64,000 bases of DNA. Source: Eucommia ulmoides (Eukaryota > Streptophyta > Magnoliopsida > Garryales > Eucommiaceae). The first letter of the stretch is position 1. Each line of letters starts with the position of its first letter. The stretch is taken from contig CM028334.1 in assembly GCA_016647705.1 (NCBI GenBank), positions 6,915,546 to 6,979,545 of the forward strand. The letters are read 5' to 3'. This document shows positions 1 through 10,507 of this stretch, piece by piece. The translations under genes and the position numbers were made by a program. The notes under the pieces are model-generated. The model was given only the letters and a program-made list of their open reading frames with translations. It had not been told where the DNA came from and did not search any database.

Positions 1-496
1 CTAGCTATAATATCATGTAGAAACCTAAGGGGCCTAAGTCACTCTCAAAAGACGCCTTGAAAGAGGAGGATTGCCCCTAAACTTATATATAGTTTAGGAC
101 GAAGTAATACAAACTATGTGGGGTTCAGGGGCCTTACGCGCATTGTAGACTTTGTCAAACTGGCCTTACGCGCATGGTAAACTTTGTCAAATTATTACAA
201 ACGAATATCGGGAGAAAAGTCCAACATCAATGTGGGAGTCAACAATTTGCTTTACTAAAATGTGCATGCTTTAATTTGATGCCGTGGCAGAGGCATGTTA
301 GGCCGAGGGGGCTCAAGCCTCCCTTCATTTTTTTTTTTTTTTATTTTCATCCTCACATTATTATAAAAAATCAATTAAAACTCTTAAATTTTTGCATAAA
401 CCAGTAATTTATATAAATATCTAATAAACTTTTCAATTGATTTTCGAGATCCGTTGCTAGTTTGATGCTTTAATTTTTAATTTAATTTTGATGAAG
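1..496. other. Left-edge non-coding stretch, probably intron of the CNGC gene
   Basis: No coding sequence is visible. The stretch ends in a T/A-rich run and an AG immediately before the first channel codons, as expected of an intron acceptor. It has a near-duplicated phrase (ggccttacgcgcat at about 132 and 161) and a G-rich phrase near 300 that looks repeat-derived. The upstream channel exons (membrane segments and pore) are not in the window, so they lie further left or are lost. Confidence 0.4.
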
Positions 497-1562
497 ACGT
501 ATTTGCAATCTACAACGCGGAGATTGGAAGAGTGGAGGGTGAAGCGAAGAGATACAGAGGAATGGATGAGGCACCGTCAACTACCTCCAGAGCTACAGGA
601 TCGTGTTCGTAAGTTTGTACAGTACAAATGGCTGGCCACCAGAGGAGTCGACGAAGAAGACATTCTCCGCTCTTTGCCTTTAGACCTTCGCCGTCAAATT
701 CAGAGGCATCTCTGTCTCTCCCTTGTCCGCCGTGTAAGTCCTCTCTCATCACATTTTTCTGCTTATGTTCTCAGATTTCTGTTTTTGTTCTAAACAAACT
801 GTTGTAGTGCAGGTACCTTTCTTCTCGCAAATGGACGATCAGCTGTTGGATGCGATATGCGAACGCCTGGTTTCATCCCTGAACACCAAAGACACTTACG
901 TGGTTCGAGAAGGCGATCCGGTGAATGACATGCTCTTTGTTATCAGAGGCCAACTCGAGAGCTCCACCACCAACGGCGGCAGATCCGGTTTCTTCAACTC
1001 CATCACTCTCAAACCCGGCGATTTCTGCGGTGAAGAGCTCCTCACCTGGGCCCTAATGCCCGCCTCCAACCACAACCTCCCCTCCTCCACTAGAACCGTC
1101 CGATGTCTCAGCGAGGTCGAAGCTTTTGCTCTCCGAGCGGAGGACCTCAAATTCGTTGCCAGTCAGTTCAAGCGCCTCCACAGCAAGAAATTACAGCATG
1201 CTTTCCGGTATTACTCGCACCAGTGGAGGACGTGGGGGGCCTGCTTTGTGCAATCGGCTTGGAGAAGGTACCAAAGGAAGAAGATGGCGGAGGATCTAGC
1301 GAGGCAAGAGGAGTCGTATTATTACACGAGGATTTCAGATCCGGAGGAGGACAGCGATTGTGACAGAGAATTCACCGGAAATTCGGGAAGCGAGAAGAAT
1401 AGGCAACAGGTTGGAGTGGGAGCGACAATGCTGGCATCAAAATTTGCAGCGAATACGAGGAGAGGGGTGGTTCAGAAGGTGGTTGAGACGCCAGGGTTGA
1501 AGATGCCAAAGCTTTTGAAGCCGGATGAGCCTGATTTCTCTGCGGATGATCAAGTGGACTGA
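497..1562 (+). CDS. Cyclic nucleotide-gated channel (CNGC), C-terminal half
   Basis: Two exons, 497-733 and 813-1562, joined at a phase-0 GT-AG intron of 79 bp (..LVRR|VPFFS..), encode 328 residues. Plant CNGCs are tetrameric cation channels of plasma or endomembranes with roles in calcium signalling. Visible in order: the end of S6/C-linker (TYLQSTTRRLEEWRVKRR, WMRHRQLP, YKWLATRGVDEE), the cyclic-nucleotide-binding domain (VREGDPVNDMLFVIRG; phosphate-binding cassette DFCGEELLTWAL), and a calmodulin-binding IQ-like segment (FVQSAWRRYQRKK). The tail ends in KPDEPDFSADDQVD, which resembles group III members, but the exact paralogue is unresolved. Family members are about 700 aa; transmembrane and pore exons are missing from the window. 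The first exon begins after an AG acceptor, so the in-frame ATG at 491 is probably not a real start. Confidence 0.88.
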
Positions 1563-1793
1563 GATTCAAATTTCTAAGAGTACATACTACTAGCTAATAG
1601 CTTGTCTGATTTTAGCGTTTCTCATTCCTGGTATGCTTCATTTATTTCTCATTATATATTCATTGATTCTTTTACAGGAAGAAATTGGAAAAGTTGGGTT
1701 TATGATTTAGGGAAAATTATATCTGTGTTCCCTAAAGTATTGAGTATGAGGTGGGTCGATGAGTCGTTTTTTAAATTAGATATTATTGGTTTC
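1563..1793. other. CNGC 3' flank
   Basis: AT-rich sequence with no coding signal; it presumably holds the CNGC 3' UTR. It ends at the target duplication of the hAT element. Confidence 0.4.
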
Positions 1794-1801
1794 AATCCCG
1801 C

Positions 1802-1910
1802 CAATGTTTTTAAAACCGGACCGAACGTCGAACCGAAAATATCATCGGCTCAGGGGTTCAACCGATAGGCGACCCGCGGTTGAACTGATAATGCCATAAT
1901 TACGTCATTA

Positions 1911-1984
<74 letters not shown>

Positions 1985-2731
1985 CTTAATATACCCTTCA
2001 AAATATCTATATATATAACCTAATACCCTTGGATCTCATATCCTATGGTCTACATTGCACCACATGAGAGACCTTTTGACCCCTAGATCACTTTTGATCC
2101 AAGGGTCAAGATCAAGACTATATAACCCTCACTCCTCACAACTAACCCTAGTTGTGTGACCGACTTACCACTCATCAAATTCCCATGAATCCTATCTTCC
2201 TCTCTCTCTCTCTCTATCTCTCTCTCACCCATTTGATTTCTTAGCTCTCTCGCTCATTCAAGCTCTCTCTCTCCATCGCCTCTCCGCCGCTACAGCCTCC
2301 CGTGATCTCGCTAATCTCCTCACTGCCCCGATCTCGCCGTCATCGTCCGCCTTCCAACCCTAAGTCGCCGCCGTATCCCTCTCTCCCTCCATCGCCATGA
2401 TGCTAGTTGAACCATCGTCGAGGGTTGGATTTGGGGATGGCGGTGTTCGGCGAGGGCCGTCACTGGTCGGATTTGGGGATGGCGAAGTCCGACTATCGAT
2501 CATCTTCACTTCGGCGAGGAGAGAGCAGTGTTTTTTTGGGGAATGAAGAAACCCGACTGGTTCGACGAAAACTGGGCTGGTTCACCGGTTCACGGTTGGA
2601 CTAGGTTGAACCGGCCGGTTGAACAGCTCAACCGGGTAAATGGTTTTTAGAGCATTTCCGAACCGGAAACAAGGGTGGTCGATGGTTTAACCGGTTCGAC
2701 CGGCCGGTCCGGTCCGGTTTTTAAATCATTG
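1802..2731. mobile_element. Non-autonomous hAT DNA transposon (930 bp)
   Basis: Both ends start CAATG followed by an A/T stretch and AAAACCGGACCG in inverted orientation. The element is flanked by an exact 8-bp direct repeat AATCCCGC (1794-1801 and 2732-2739). An 8-bp duplication and a YARNG terminus (CAATG) are diagnostic for hAT. Sub-terminal regions are rich in CCGG/CCGGTT motifs. The interior has a TA/TG microsatellite and a pyrimidine-rich stretch but no transposase, so it is non-autonomous. A 65-codon ORF near 2407-2604 has no recognisable domain. Confidence 0.85.
1913..1983. repeat. (TA)n-(TG)n compound microsatellite
   Basis: About 38 bp of alternating TA followed by about 31 bp of alternating TG, inside the hAT element. 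Confidence 0.95.
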
Positions 2732-2768
2732 AATCCCGCAAAACACATTGTTAGATAGAAAATGAATT

Positions 2769-2966
2769 GTACTCAACAGATGGCATTCTAATGGAGATAT
2801 CTTTATTATTTGGCAAAACGACAACAAAATCCTCAATACTTTACACGAGAAATAATAGTATTGCTCAGAAATTTCAATGGTTGCTAGGAAAAATACATCT
2901 TATATGTATAGGAGTGATAAAATAACAAAAATATCAATATTAGAAGGCCACGTGTTGAAGACAACC
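2769..2966. mobile_element. Foldback MITE (about 200 bp)
   Basis: The left arm (CAACAGATGGCATTCTAATG, then a TATCTTTATTATT phrase) is an imperfect inverted repeat of the right arm (TATTAGAAGGCCACGTGTTG). The same arm sequence recurs at 44651-44863, so this is a dispersed family. No coding capacity. Ends are placed by eye. Confidence 0.6.
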
Positions 2967-3482
2967 TATTTTCTGAACAATATTGAGTTGTTCGTTAGGA
3001 TCATTTTGCAGTTTTTAGAAGCACTTTTCCCTATTATTTCAGGTTGCAAACTGAAACCAACTGAAAACCGAACCAACTAGCTTGGTCCCTTTTTTTTTCA
3101 TGTTTGAACCAAACCGATCGGTCTCGGTGCACAAGACCAGCGAACCGAGACCATCCGTATGAATTTTTAGGGGGATTCGAATCAAACCGAGCACATTTAT
3201 CAAGCACTCTACTAAAGATATTCAATCAACTCATCAGTTGCTTCTCAATCACCAATGGATAAAAGGGAAATATTACATGCTGAATTAGTTAGTTGTGACT
3301 AATCTTATGTACTCAAACTATAACCTAACTTACTTCAGTTAACGAATTTTTCCATGCCTAAAAGGCAAAAAAACCATGAAAATTCAGTGCTAAAAAAAAT
3401 CATGTTTCTAAGCCTTCCTCAGATCAACACAAATTTAGACAAAAAAAAAAATTGCTCTAAATTACCTGAATCATAGTCCGAA
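2967..3482. other. Intergenic, convergent gene ends
   Basis: Non-coding AT-rich sequence between the MITE and the stop codon of the minus-strand membrane-protein gene; the latter's 3' UTR should lie here. No other feature seen. Confidence 0.5.
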
Positions 3483-6400
3483 TCAAAGTGGTAATCGCTC
3501 TTGTGAGGCCAGAGAATCTACGGAGTTCATGGAGACAATACACAACCAGTGAGGAAGAAAAAAGTAAATACACATAAACACGATGACTCCAAGATCAGCC
3601 TCTTCACCAACCGCAGGCCGAGGAGGATGAATTAGGTATATTTGGGTCCCACACCATAAACAGTAAACACCCGCAATTATCAGAATCAGTCTCGTTGATT
3701 GGTGAGAACGTTCTCTAATTGATTTCGAAGATTTTGATCTACAAGAAAATACAATTGGGAATTATAGAACAAAATTATGATCATATGAAATGGGAAAAAG
3801 GAGGGAAAGAATTAGGGTCCGTTTGGTTGTCTAAAATCATCATATTTTAGGAATTATCAATCCGTTTACAAGTGATTTTATTAAATTTTACAACCAAAAG
3901 CTAAGATTTCAACCTATAAATAGTCAAATTCACAAATTGAAGACAACCGAACAAGTCCTTAGGATTAAAATCTGATAATAATACCTGTTGATATAAATGA
4001 AACCGGCAATTAAACATGTGCATAAGAAGCCGATTACGATGACTGCATCGGGGAGGATTGGCGCTCGATTTTTCCACCACCCGGTGCTCAAAATCCAAGT
4101 GTACATAGAAGAATGTCCGTTTTCCTGAATTTGTTCAGAGCAAAATAAAAACTTAACTGAAATGAATAATATGTTGAACACCATGTTAATTAAATGATAA
4201 TCTTGTTAACTTTTTGAGAGAAAATACAAGTTCTTATTTAATTTGTAAACGCGACAACTTCTTAGTTTCATAATTTTGAAGCAAGCTAGGGTAATAGAAA
4301 TTTTCATTTTCAAGAATCTAAGGTAGTGTTCAGTTTTATGGAATTGGAACTTCAGAAATGAAATTAGAAATGAATAATGGGATAAAACAAATTACTCGAA
4401 TAAAAATGTGCAACGGAAAATCCAATTTATCCCTTCATGTGTAAACCTAGTAGGAATCAAATAGTACAGCAATATTTGGAGCAAATAAAACACCACAATC
4501 ACAAGCACAAATACACAAGCGATTTTAACCCAAGGCGAGGAGTAAAAACCGAGTGCCTGAAGTCCACGCCCAAAACTTCACTCTCTATGGCATACAATTC
4601 CGAGTACCTCAAGATTAAACAATCTTGGTAAACAAGCTCGTTCTACAAGAGAAATTGGAGAGCTTTCACCAATAGAAGTGACCAGAAACAGCCCCAATGA
4701 AGCCTGTAGGTAGAGGGATCCAAAACCAATCTCTACCGTTCAGATTGTAGTCCTATAAGCCATGAACATGCTATCCAAATTTCAGCCGAATTGGACCAGG
4801 GACTCAGCTCCAAACATCATTTGATCAAAAGCGAGCAGCAAGACTTCTATGGACAGCTCCTCTCCCTCTCTGTCACGTTTTTGCTTTTTGTTCCCACCAA
4901 ACTCTGAACAGAATTCAAGAGAATTGAATAGGCAATTCAATTGACTTCAAAGAGAAAAGACCATAATGTCCTTTCGGTCTTTTTTCATGGGCCTCATTGA
5001 AAAAAGGAAAAACTTTGGGTCATCTCTACAAGGAGGAAACCCAACCCAACAACGAAGACATGTAAAAATCTTAAATTTACATGCGTTTGTTAACCTGACT
5101 GAGGGAATGGCCCTTGATCGTTCATTATGGCGTAAACGGATTCATGTAGCCAACCCTACTTAAGTGGGACTTTTGGGATTCATGTAGCCGATCCTACTTT
5201 AGTGGAATAAAGGCTTAATTGTTGTTGTACATGCGTTTGTTTGTTGTACACTTGTTTGTTTCCAATTCCGATTGTAAGGCTTCAATTACCTACTTCCAAA
5301 CACTATCGAAAAGTTTCCAAATTGGCATATACATCAAAAGGGCAAGGACACAAGGCAAACAAAGCTTGTTGCAATGAGGAAAAAGAACAAGACAAAGCAA
5401 AGGATTTGATATAGGCTGCTTTGGTTGTCAATTAGTGAGTTACACCACTTTTATAGTTAGATAATTTATGAATTACTGTAGATGTTATTTTTTTGGTTTA
5501 CACAAATGAGTGCGAGAGAAGGGGTTGGTAGTCAGGTTATAAGTGTAAGGGAAAGTGTCGTCTCATGAGCTAATTTTTGGGATTGAGAGAGACTCAAAAC
5601 CACCCTACACTGGTATCAGCGCCCAGATTACAACAATTCTGACCCAATAGCCACAAAGGGAGAAACTGATCGACAGTTAGCCGACTAAAAGTTTAAGGGG
5701 GAGATTGTTGGGTTTATCCATATCGAATGTGGGGGGACCGATGATCAGGTTATAAGTGTGAGGAAAGCCTCACCTCCTTTTGGGATTGAGAGAGGCCCAA
5801 GACCAACCTACATAAACTTAACTGAATCAAATGTAAATCGAGAGATATACAAAATAATTCACACAAAAATAAGATAATTTATCAAAAATTGGATAATTTA
5901 GACAACCAAACATATAAGATTCTTGATGGTCTGAATCACAAAACTCAAGAGGAGATTAACTAATTCATAAATAACCAACCAAAATGCATGAAAAATAAAT
6001 TTGATTGCTTCAATGTCAAAGAAATCAACAGCAAACAACCTTGACATTACCTCAAATAAGTGGTCTAAGAAGAAATGTGATAAAGAACCAGCTGATATCA
6101 GCAACAAGCACTGCCTCCTTGTAAGAGAAACCTGTCACCATGAACAAATGCTACAATTATGAATCTAATTTAGTAAAATTCAGATTTTCGAGCAAATAAT
6201 TGAGCAGATTTATCAAATAAAAGAAAAAAATAAACCCATTAAAACCCAGATCTCAGAAAAATCAACTGAAAATAGAAACTACCGACCCCAGAAATGGAGT
6301 CGAGAAATCCACTACGGAGAGCAATTCGAGAGGCCCAACTGTAGAGCACGGCGAGAGGGAAGCCGAGGATCAGGACATAGTAGAAGGGATGATGGATCCA

Positions 6401-6601
6401 CGATTCGACGGCGGAGCCCAAGGCGTGACCTAAGCCGAGGGTAGAGGTGAGCCACTCGGAGAAGGATCCGAGGTCGGGGCCGAAGAAGGCGTTGACGGTG
6501 TAAGTGACGCAGTGGTGAGGACTGAACCTGCCGCCGGAGATACTCATCAGGGCTTGCCCGGTGCCCAGGGCGTACATCATGTGGGGACCCGGGCCTGGCA
6601 T
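3483..6601 (-). CDS. Conserved plant multi-pass membrane protein, unknown function
   Basis: Four exons on the minus strand: 6601-6287, 6131-6051, 4124-3985 and 3738-3483. Together they give 263 aa with every junction in phase. The start is MPGPGPHMMYALGTG. Conserved-looking stretches are SPHHCVTYTVNAFFGPDLGS (about 27-46), a hydrophobic segment YYVLILGFPLAVLYSW, SLSHFFLDHLFE in exon 2, ILPDAVIVIGFLCTCLIAGF in exon 3 and PPRPAVGEEADLGVIVFMCI in exon 4. I count about four membrane segments. The His/Asp pattern (GPH, PDLG, SHFFLDH) resembles membrane metal-dependent hydrolase or Zn-phospholipase-C-like families, but this is only a resemblance and no reaction can be assigned. Intron 2 (4125-6050) is swollen by a SINE, a TRIM and an LTR-like remnant. 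Confidence 0.85.
4430..4960 (-). mobile_element. Possible LTR remnant in intron
   Basis: Sequence in intron 2 of the membrane-protein gene reads, on the minus strand, like the R-U5 part of an LTR (phrases such as TCCAATTTCTCTTGTAGAAC and a long T/G-rich leader). No partner LTR or coding part is seen. Family uncertain, perhaps Copia; treat as a fossil fragment. Confidence 0.3.
5092..5227 (+). mobile_element. Au-like SINE, 5'-truncated
   Basis: Flanked by a perfect 14-bp direct repeat TACATGCGTTTGTT (5078-5091 and 5228-5241). The body ends with the 3' domain typical of Au/angiosperm SINEs (TTCATGTAGCCGATCC ... TAAAGGCTT) and a TTGTTG tail. The domain (GATTCATGTAGCC..CCTACTT) is present twice in a row, so a local duplication occurred. 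The 5' tRNA-like part appears missing or heavily changed. It lies in an intron of a minus-strand gene, antisense to it. Confidence 0.8.
5483..5812 (+). mobile_element. TRIM retroelement (copy 1), in intron
   Basis: Terminal repeats at 5483-5609 and 5706-5812 start TGTT and end CCTACA; both share GGTTATAAGTGTRAGG and GGGATTGAGAGAG. The primer-binding site TGGTATCAGCGCC at 5611 matches the complement of the initiator-Met tRNA 3' end. A polypurine tract (AAGGGGGAGAT) precedes the 3' repeat. The internal region is under 100 bp, so this is a terminal-repeat retrotransposon in miniature with no genes. Terminal repeats are clearly diverged, suggesting an old insertion. No 5S-like sequence is visible, so not Cassandra. 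Confidence 0.8.
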
Positions 6602-6980
6602 CTGCGACGGCGGCCTCTAACTTCAGCCGCTCTTCGCCGCCGGAGGGAGGCGACGGGTGTTAGTGGGGAGTGAACGGAGCAACGGTCTTCATTCTCTCTT
6701 TTTCTCCCACTTCTGTTGCATCAATGCTTATGTTATGGGCTTGTGTGCGTTCCAGGAAACTTTCCTTTTGGTAAAAAATTGGCCCAAAAAATGGATCCAA
6801 TATCCACTTCATTTAAAAAATAAAAAATTGTTTTCTTTAGATCTCAAAATTTTGATTTTAAAAAAATTGACCCCAAAAAAAGTAAAAACATTTTAAAAAC
6901 TAACTCAATTTTCTCACACAAACTGTTTGTGTCGATAGATTAATTTGATCCAAAATTTGAGAGAATGGATATTAATGATG
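6602..6980. promoter_or_regulatory. 5' flank of the membrane-protein gene
   Basis: GC-rich just upstream of the minus-strand ATG at 6601 (probable 5' UTR), then AT-rich. No convincing TATA box could be fixed. No other gene seen. Confidence 0.35.
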
Positions 6981-6983
6981 GTA

Positions 6984-7450
6984 TTTTTTAGTATTTGGGC
7001 ATCACTTCGTCAGCACTAAGACCCCAGACGCTTATACATCCTCCATCTTCTCTCCTGGTCTCTGGACGACCATCGTCAAGGAGGGACTTAATCATTTCTC
7101 TCAAACAAGAGCAAGTTTCCTTGAGTGATTTGGATCAAACCCATGGGCTTTCACAATGGGCCACAAAGCTCAAGTCTATGGGATTATCTCCTAAAGTACT
7201 CCATCATGGACTAAGCGCATGGTTTCGATTAATTAATCGCATTCACCAATCCGGTTAAGTGATATTAATCGTTCTCCACTCTTATAAATACCGAGAGGCA
7301 ATCAATGCCCTAAGGTAATGCTCATTATTTTTATTGATACAATTGTGTAACCTTTTCCTCCCGAACTCTTATTCTCACGCCGGTGGAACTTCGTCGGGCG
7401 CACATCCGGCGAGTCCTTGTGCAGGTACTCGCTTTCTAAACGTCGGTTCT
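6984..7450 (+). mobile_element. Probable solo or isolated gypsy-type LTR fragment
   Basis: No long ORF with a known domain. The stretch has the layout of an LTR: leading GGGCATCACTTCGTCAGCAC, a TATA-like CTTATAAATAC near 7283, then the R-U5 style sequence CTCATTATTTTTATTGATAC and CGCCGGTGGAACTTCG ending near GTGCAGGTACTCG. No second LTR or internal region was found nearby. Ends are uncertain. Confidence 0.45.
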
Positions 7451-7787
7451 TTGGATCTCAGCTAGGCATTTGAAGAAAACTTAACAAATTCCAGATTATC
7501 CAGGACTCCAAACTCCACTTTATCATTCCAGTTCAACATCAACTCGTACATGGACCCTGACCGGACCATACTGCTGGTGCACACCAATTCTCGACACCAA
7601 CAGATATAAATCGAGAAAAAAACATAAGTAGTTGTTAATAAGCTAGGCAAATAGATAGACTCATTTTCCGCTGCTAAGAGAGAACAAGTGGATAGATAGA
7701 TAAAGAACGACACTATTGGACAAAGAACGATACTCTAATTAGCAAAACGTTCTCTCTTTTTTTTTAGAGTTTTACACTGACGTCAAG
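7451..7787. other. Spacer without recognised feature
   Basis: AT-rich with no domain-bearing ORF. Its last bases carry the left target duplication (ATCAC, 7788-7792) of the gypsy element. Confidence 0.4.
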
Positions 7788-7792
7788 ATCAC

Positions 7793-9063
7793 TGTAGACA
7801 CGGCATTTTGACCGTCCCGTAGAAATTTTATGCTTTATTTTATTTTTATTTTCAAAAAAATAAAAAATAGAGAAAAAAAAAGTGAAAAAAAGAAAAAAAA
7901 GATAAAAGAAAAAAAAACTGAAAAAAAATGAAAAAAAAAAAGGTTTCCTTGTCAAAATGAGATTAGGTTTCCTTTTCCTTTTCCCTTTCCTTTTAGATTT
8001 TGTTTCATTTTCCTCGTCGAATTGGAACTAGGGTTTCCTAAGGTTTCTAGGATTTTTCACTCCCCATCCTTATTATAAATAAGACCATCATCCTCATAGT
8101 TTAGAAAAACAAAAAATTAGAGAGAAACCCTTTGGGAGACGTTTAAAAATTGAAAGGAGTAACCCCTTTTAGAAGAGTGATTCTCAAAGCCCTTTCGAGA
8201 AGCCGTCTGCGAGAGAGGAAAATACGAGTATCAAGATTCTTGGCCTAGAACAGGTATTTTTTTCTAATTTTTAATTCTTCTTTCAATTTATTTTATTTTA
8301 TTTGCAATTTAAATTTCTGCAAGTTTTATTTATTTATTTATGTATTGTTGTCTAATGATCGGATGAAAACGTCGGGGTGGGTTTCTCGTGCTTAAACCTA
8401 ACCCCCGATCGTTAGATGAATGACGTTTTCATTATTTATTTTATTTTGTTTTGTTTTGTTTTCATAAATAAAAACACACAAAAAAGAAAGTCGTCCGATG
8501 ATCCGATGAAAATGTCAGAGTGGGTTTCTCGTGCTTAAACCTAATCCCCGATCGTTAGGTGAATGATGTTTTCGTTGTTTATGTTTCCGTATTTTCTTTA
8601 TTTATTTTTATTTTTGTTATAAAAACCCTAAAAACTAAAAAATAAATAATAATAATAATAAAATAATAAAATCTTTTATTTGTAGAAATTAATCCTTACG
8701 AATCTTAAGGTGAATCCGACGATTCGATAAATCATGGGAGAGTTTTTTGTGACCTTGTTTTCATTCCCCGACTCGAGTGGAATTTAGAAACGAATGGTTT
8801 TAGAAAATCTCTTCCCTCGGTAAATTTTTCGTGGGATTTCTTTTAAAGTATCGAAAGATTAATTTCAACTAAATTGTTTTCGCGAACCTCCCTCGATTCT
8901 CTTATCCATAGAATTTGAGGGAATTTCAAAACGGGATTTCTTTAAATTAATCAAGTAAACTCAAAGTAATTTTTTTTTCATCCACTTAGCATGTTTATTT
9001 CTTGTATCATTTAGACGGCATGTTTAGAACTCTTTCACCACTTACACTTTTCATACATATAGT

Positions 9064-9107
<44 letters not shown>

Positions 9108-9906
9108 AAATCCACACTACTTTTTCACATCTAGTCATGACACATGCACTACTTCTATTTTTTAATTAAATTATTGTCACGCATAATCACATTAATTCAC
9201 GTAGTGTTCCTTATTCGATTCCCGTATTCATATTAGTTTGCATTGACATATTTAAATTAAATCATTTAGTTTCTTTTTAGTCACTCTTGCATAAAAAAAT
9301 AAAACTTATTTAGGTGTTAGTTTTGCATTCATATTTCCAAATCTCATGCATCTATTTTAGTTTGCCTATTTAAATTAAAAAAATCTCTCAGAGACACACA
9401 TAAAACCCCCTGGGGACCATCTTTATTGAATCCTTAATATTCGATAAGAGGTTCTACCGGAGGAACATTCCCAAAAATTCAAAAACTTATTTTACCTTAT
9501 TTGTGAAAAATACCAAAAATATTTTATAAGAAGTGAATAATTTCAAGATAAAATAAAACATTCGGACTAAACTAATTGAACTTAATTGGACATAAGGTAC
9601 CGTTTTCGGACGGGCGTGTTGGGGTGCCTAATACCTTCCCCGAGCGTAACCGACCCCCAAGCCTTTAAATAAATCTTTGGTTTGACCGTATTTTTGGAGT
9701 CAAATGTTTTACTTAGGCCTTTTAAATTGTTTTTTAAAAATTCGATGACCTAACACACCATTTAAACCTAATGTTAGGTAGCGACTCTTTATTTTTAAAA
9801 CGGTCTAAGTATATTTTTTGAGAAAATCGGCGCTTTAAAAATCCCCTCTCCTTAAGCTTATTTATTATTTATTATTTTTTTCTTTTTGAAAAATCGGGGA
9901 GCGTCA
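7793..9906 (+). repeat. 5' LTR of the Tat/Ogre fossil
   Basis: 2114 bp, with a TATA-like TATTATAAATAAG near 8070. Compared with the 3' LTR it has an extra copy of an approximately 140-bp segment (CGGGGTGGGTTTCTCGTGC at about 8372, and again near 8515), and a T-run of about 40 at 9066-9105. Confidence 0.9.
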
Positions 9907-10507
9907 GCTGGCGACTCCACTGGGAACAATTAGAGGGTCGAGCTTAATATGTTTAAATAAGTCCAACCATTCCATGTCCGAATGTTATATTTTATTTTGT
10001 TATTTTTTTCTTTTATTTTTGTAAATAAGTTGTGATGTTTATTTCTTTTCTTTTCTTTCTTCTCTCTCGGGCTCTTATAGTGTTATAAACCCTCCGATAC
10101 AAGTACGGTCATCTTGTATCCATATTATCCCCTTGAAATTTTGTGATACAAGACAGGGGATTTCATACTTGATGGATTGATAATGTCTTAGGAAGTTTTA
10201 AAAAACCAAACGAGTTCAAAGTTTCCAATACCGATTAAGATACGAAAGAATTTTCATAAATCATTATCTATTTTGATTGGTCATTATCGGAATTGAAAAC
10301 TTTGAACTTAGATGGGCTTTAACACTACCTAAGACCCACGTGGACTAATAAATGGGTTTGTTATAGAATAGGACGAGATAGGAAAATTGGTCCCAGAAAA
10401 GCAATTCCAGTTCTCCCCATTCGAAGTTTGGTCTTTACTCGTAGCCGAGCCCAGACTCACTCCAGGATGACATCAGAAAGCAATCTCAAATCTCCCCGTG
10501 GGCCCAG

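Noticed and set aside
2407-2604. 65-codon ORF inside the hAT element
   Set aside because: No transposase or known domain; composed of the CCGGTT-type sub-terminal sequence.
5483-5812. Assignment of the TRIM family to Cassandra
   Set aside because: Cassandra terminal repeats carry a 5S rRNA-like segment with its internal promoter boxes; none was seen in any of the four copies.
7764-7955. Phe-rich minus-strand ORF at the start of the 5' LTR
   Set aside because: Produced by A-runs of the LTR; not a gene.
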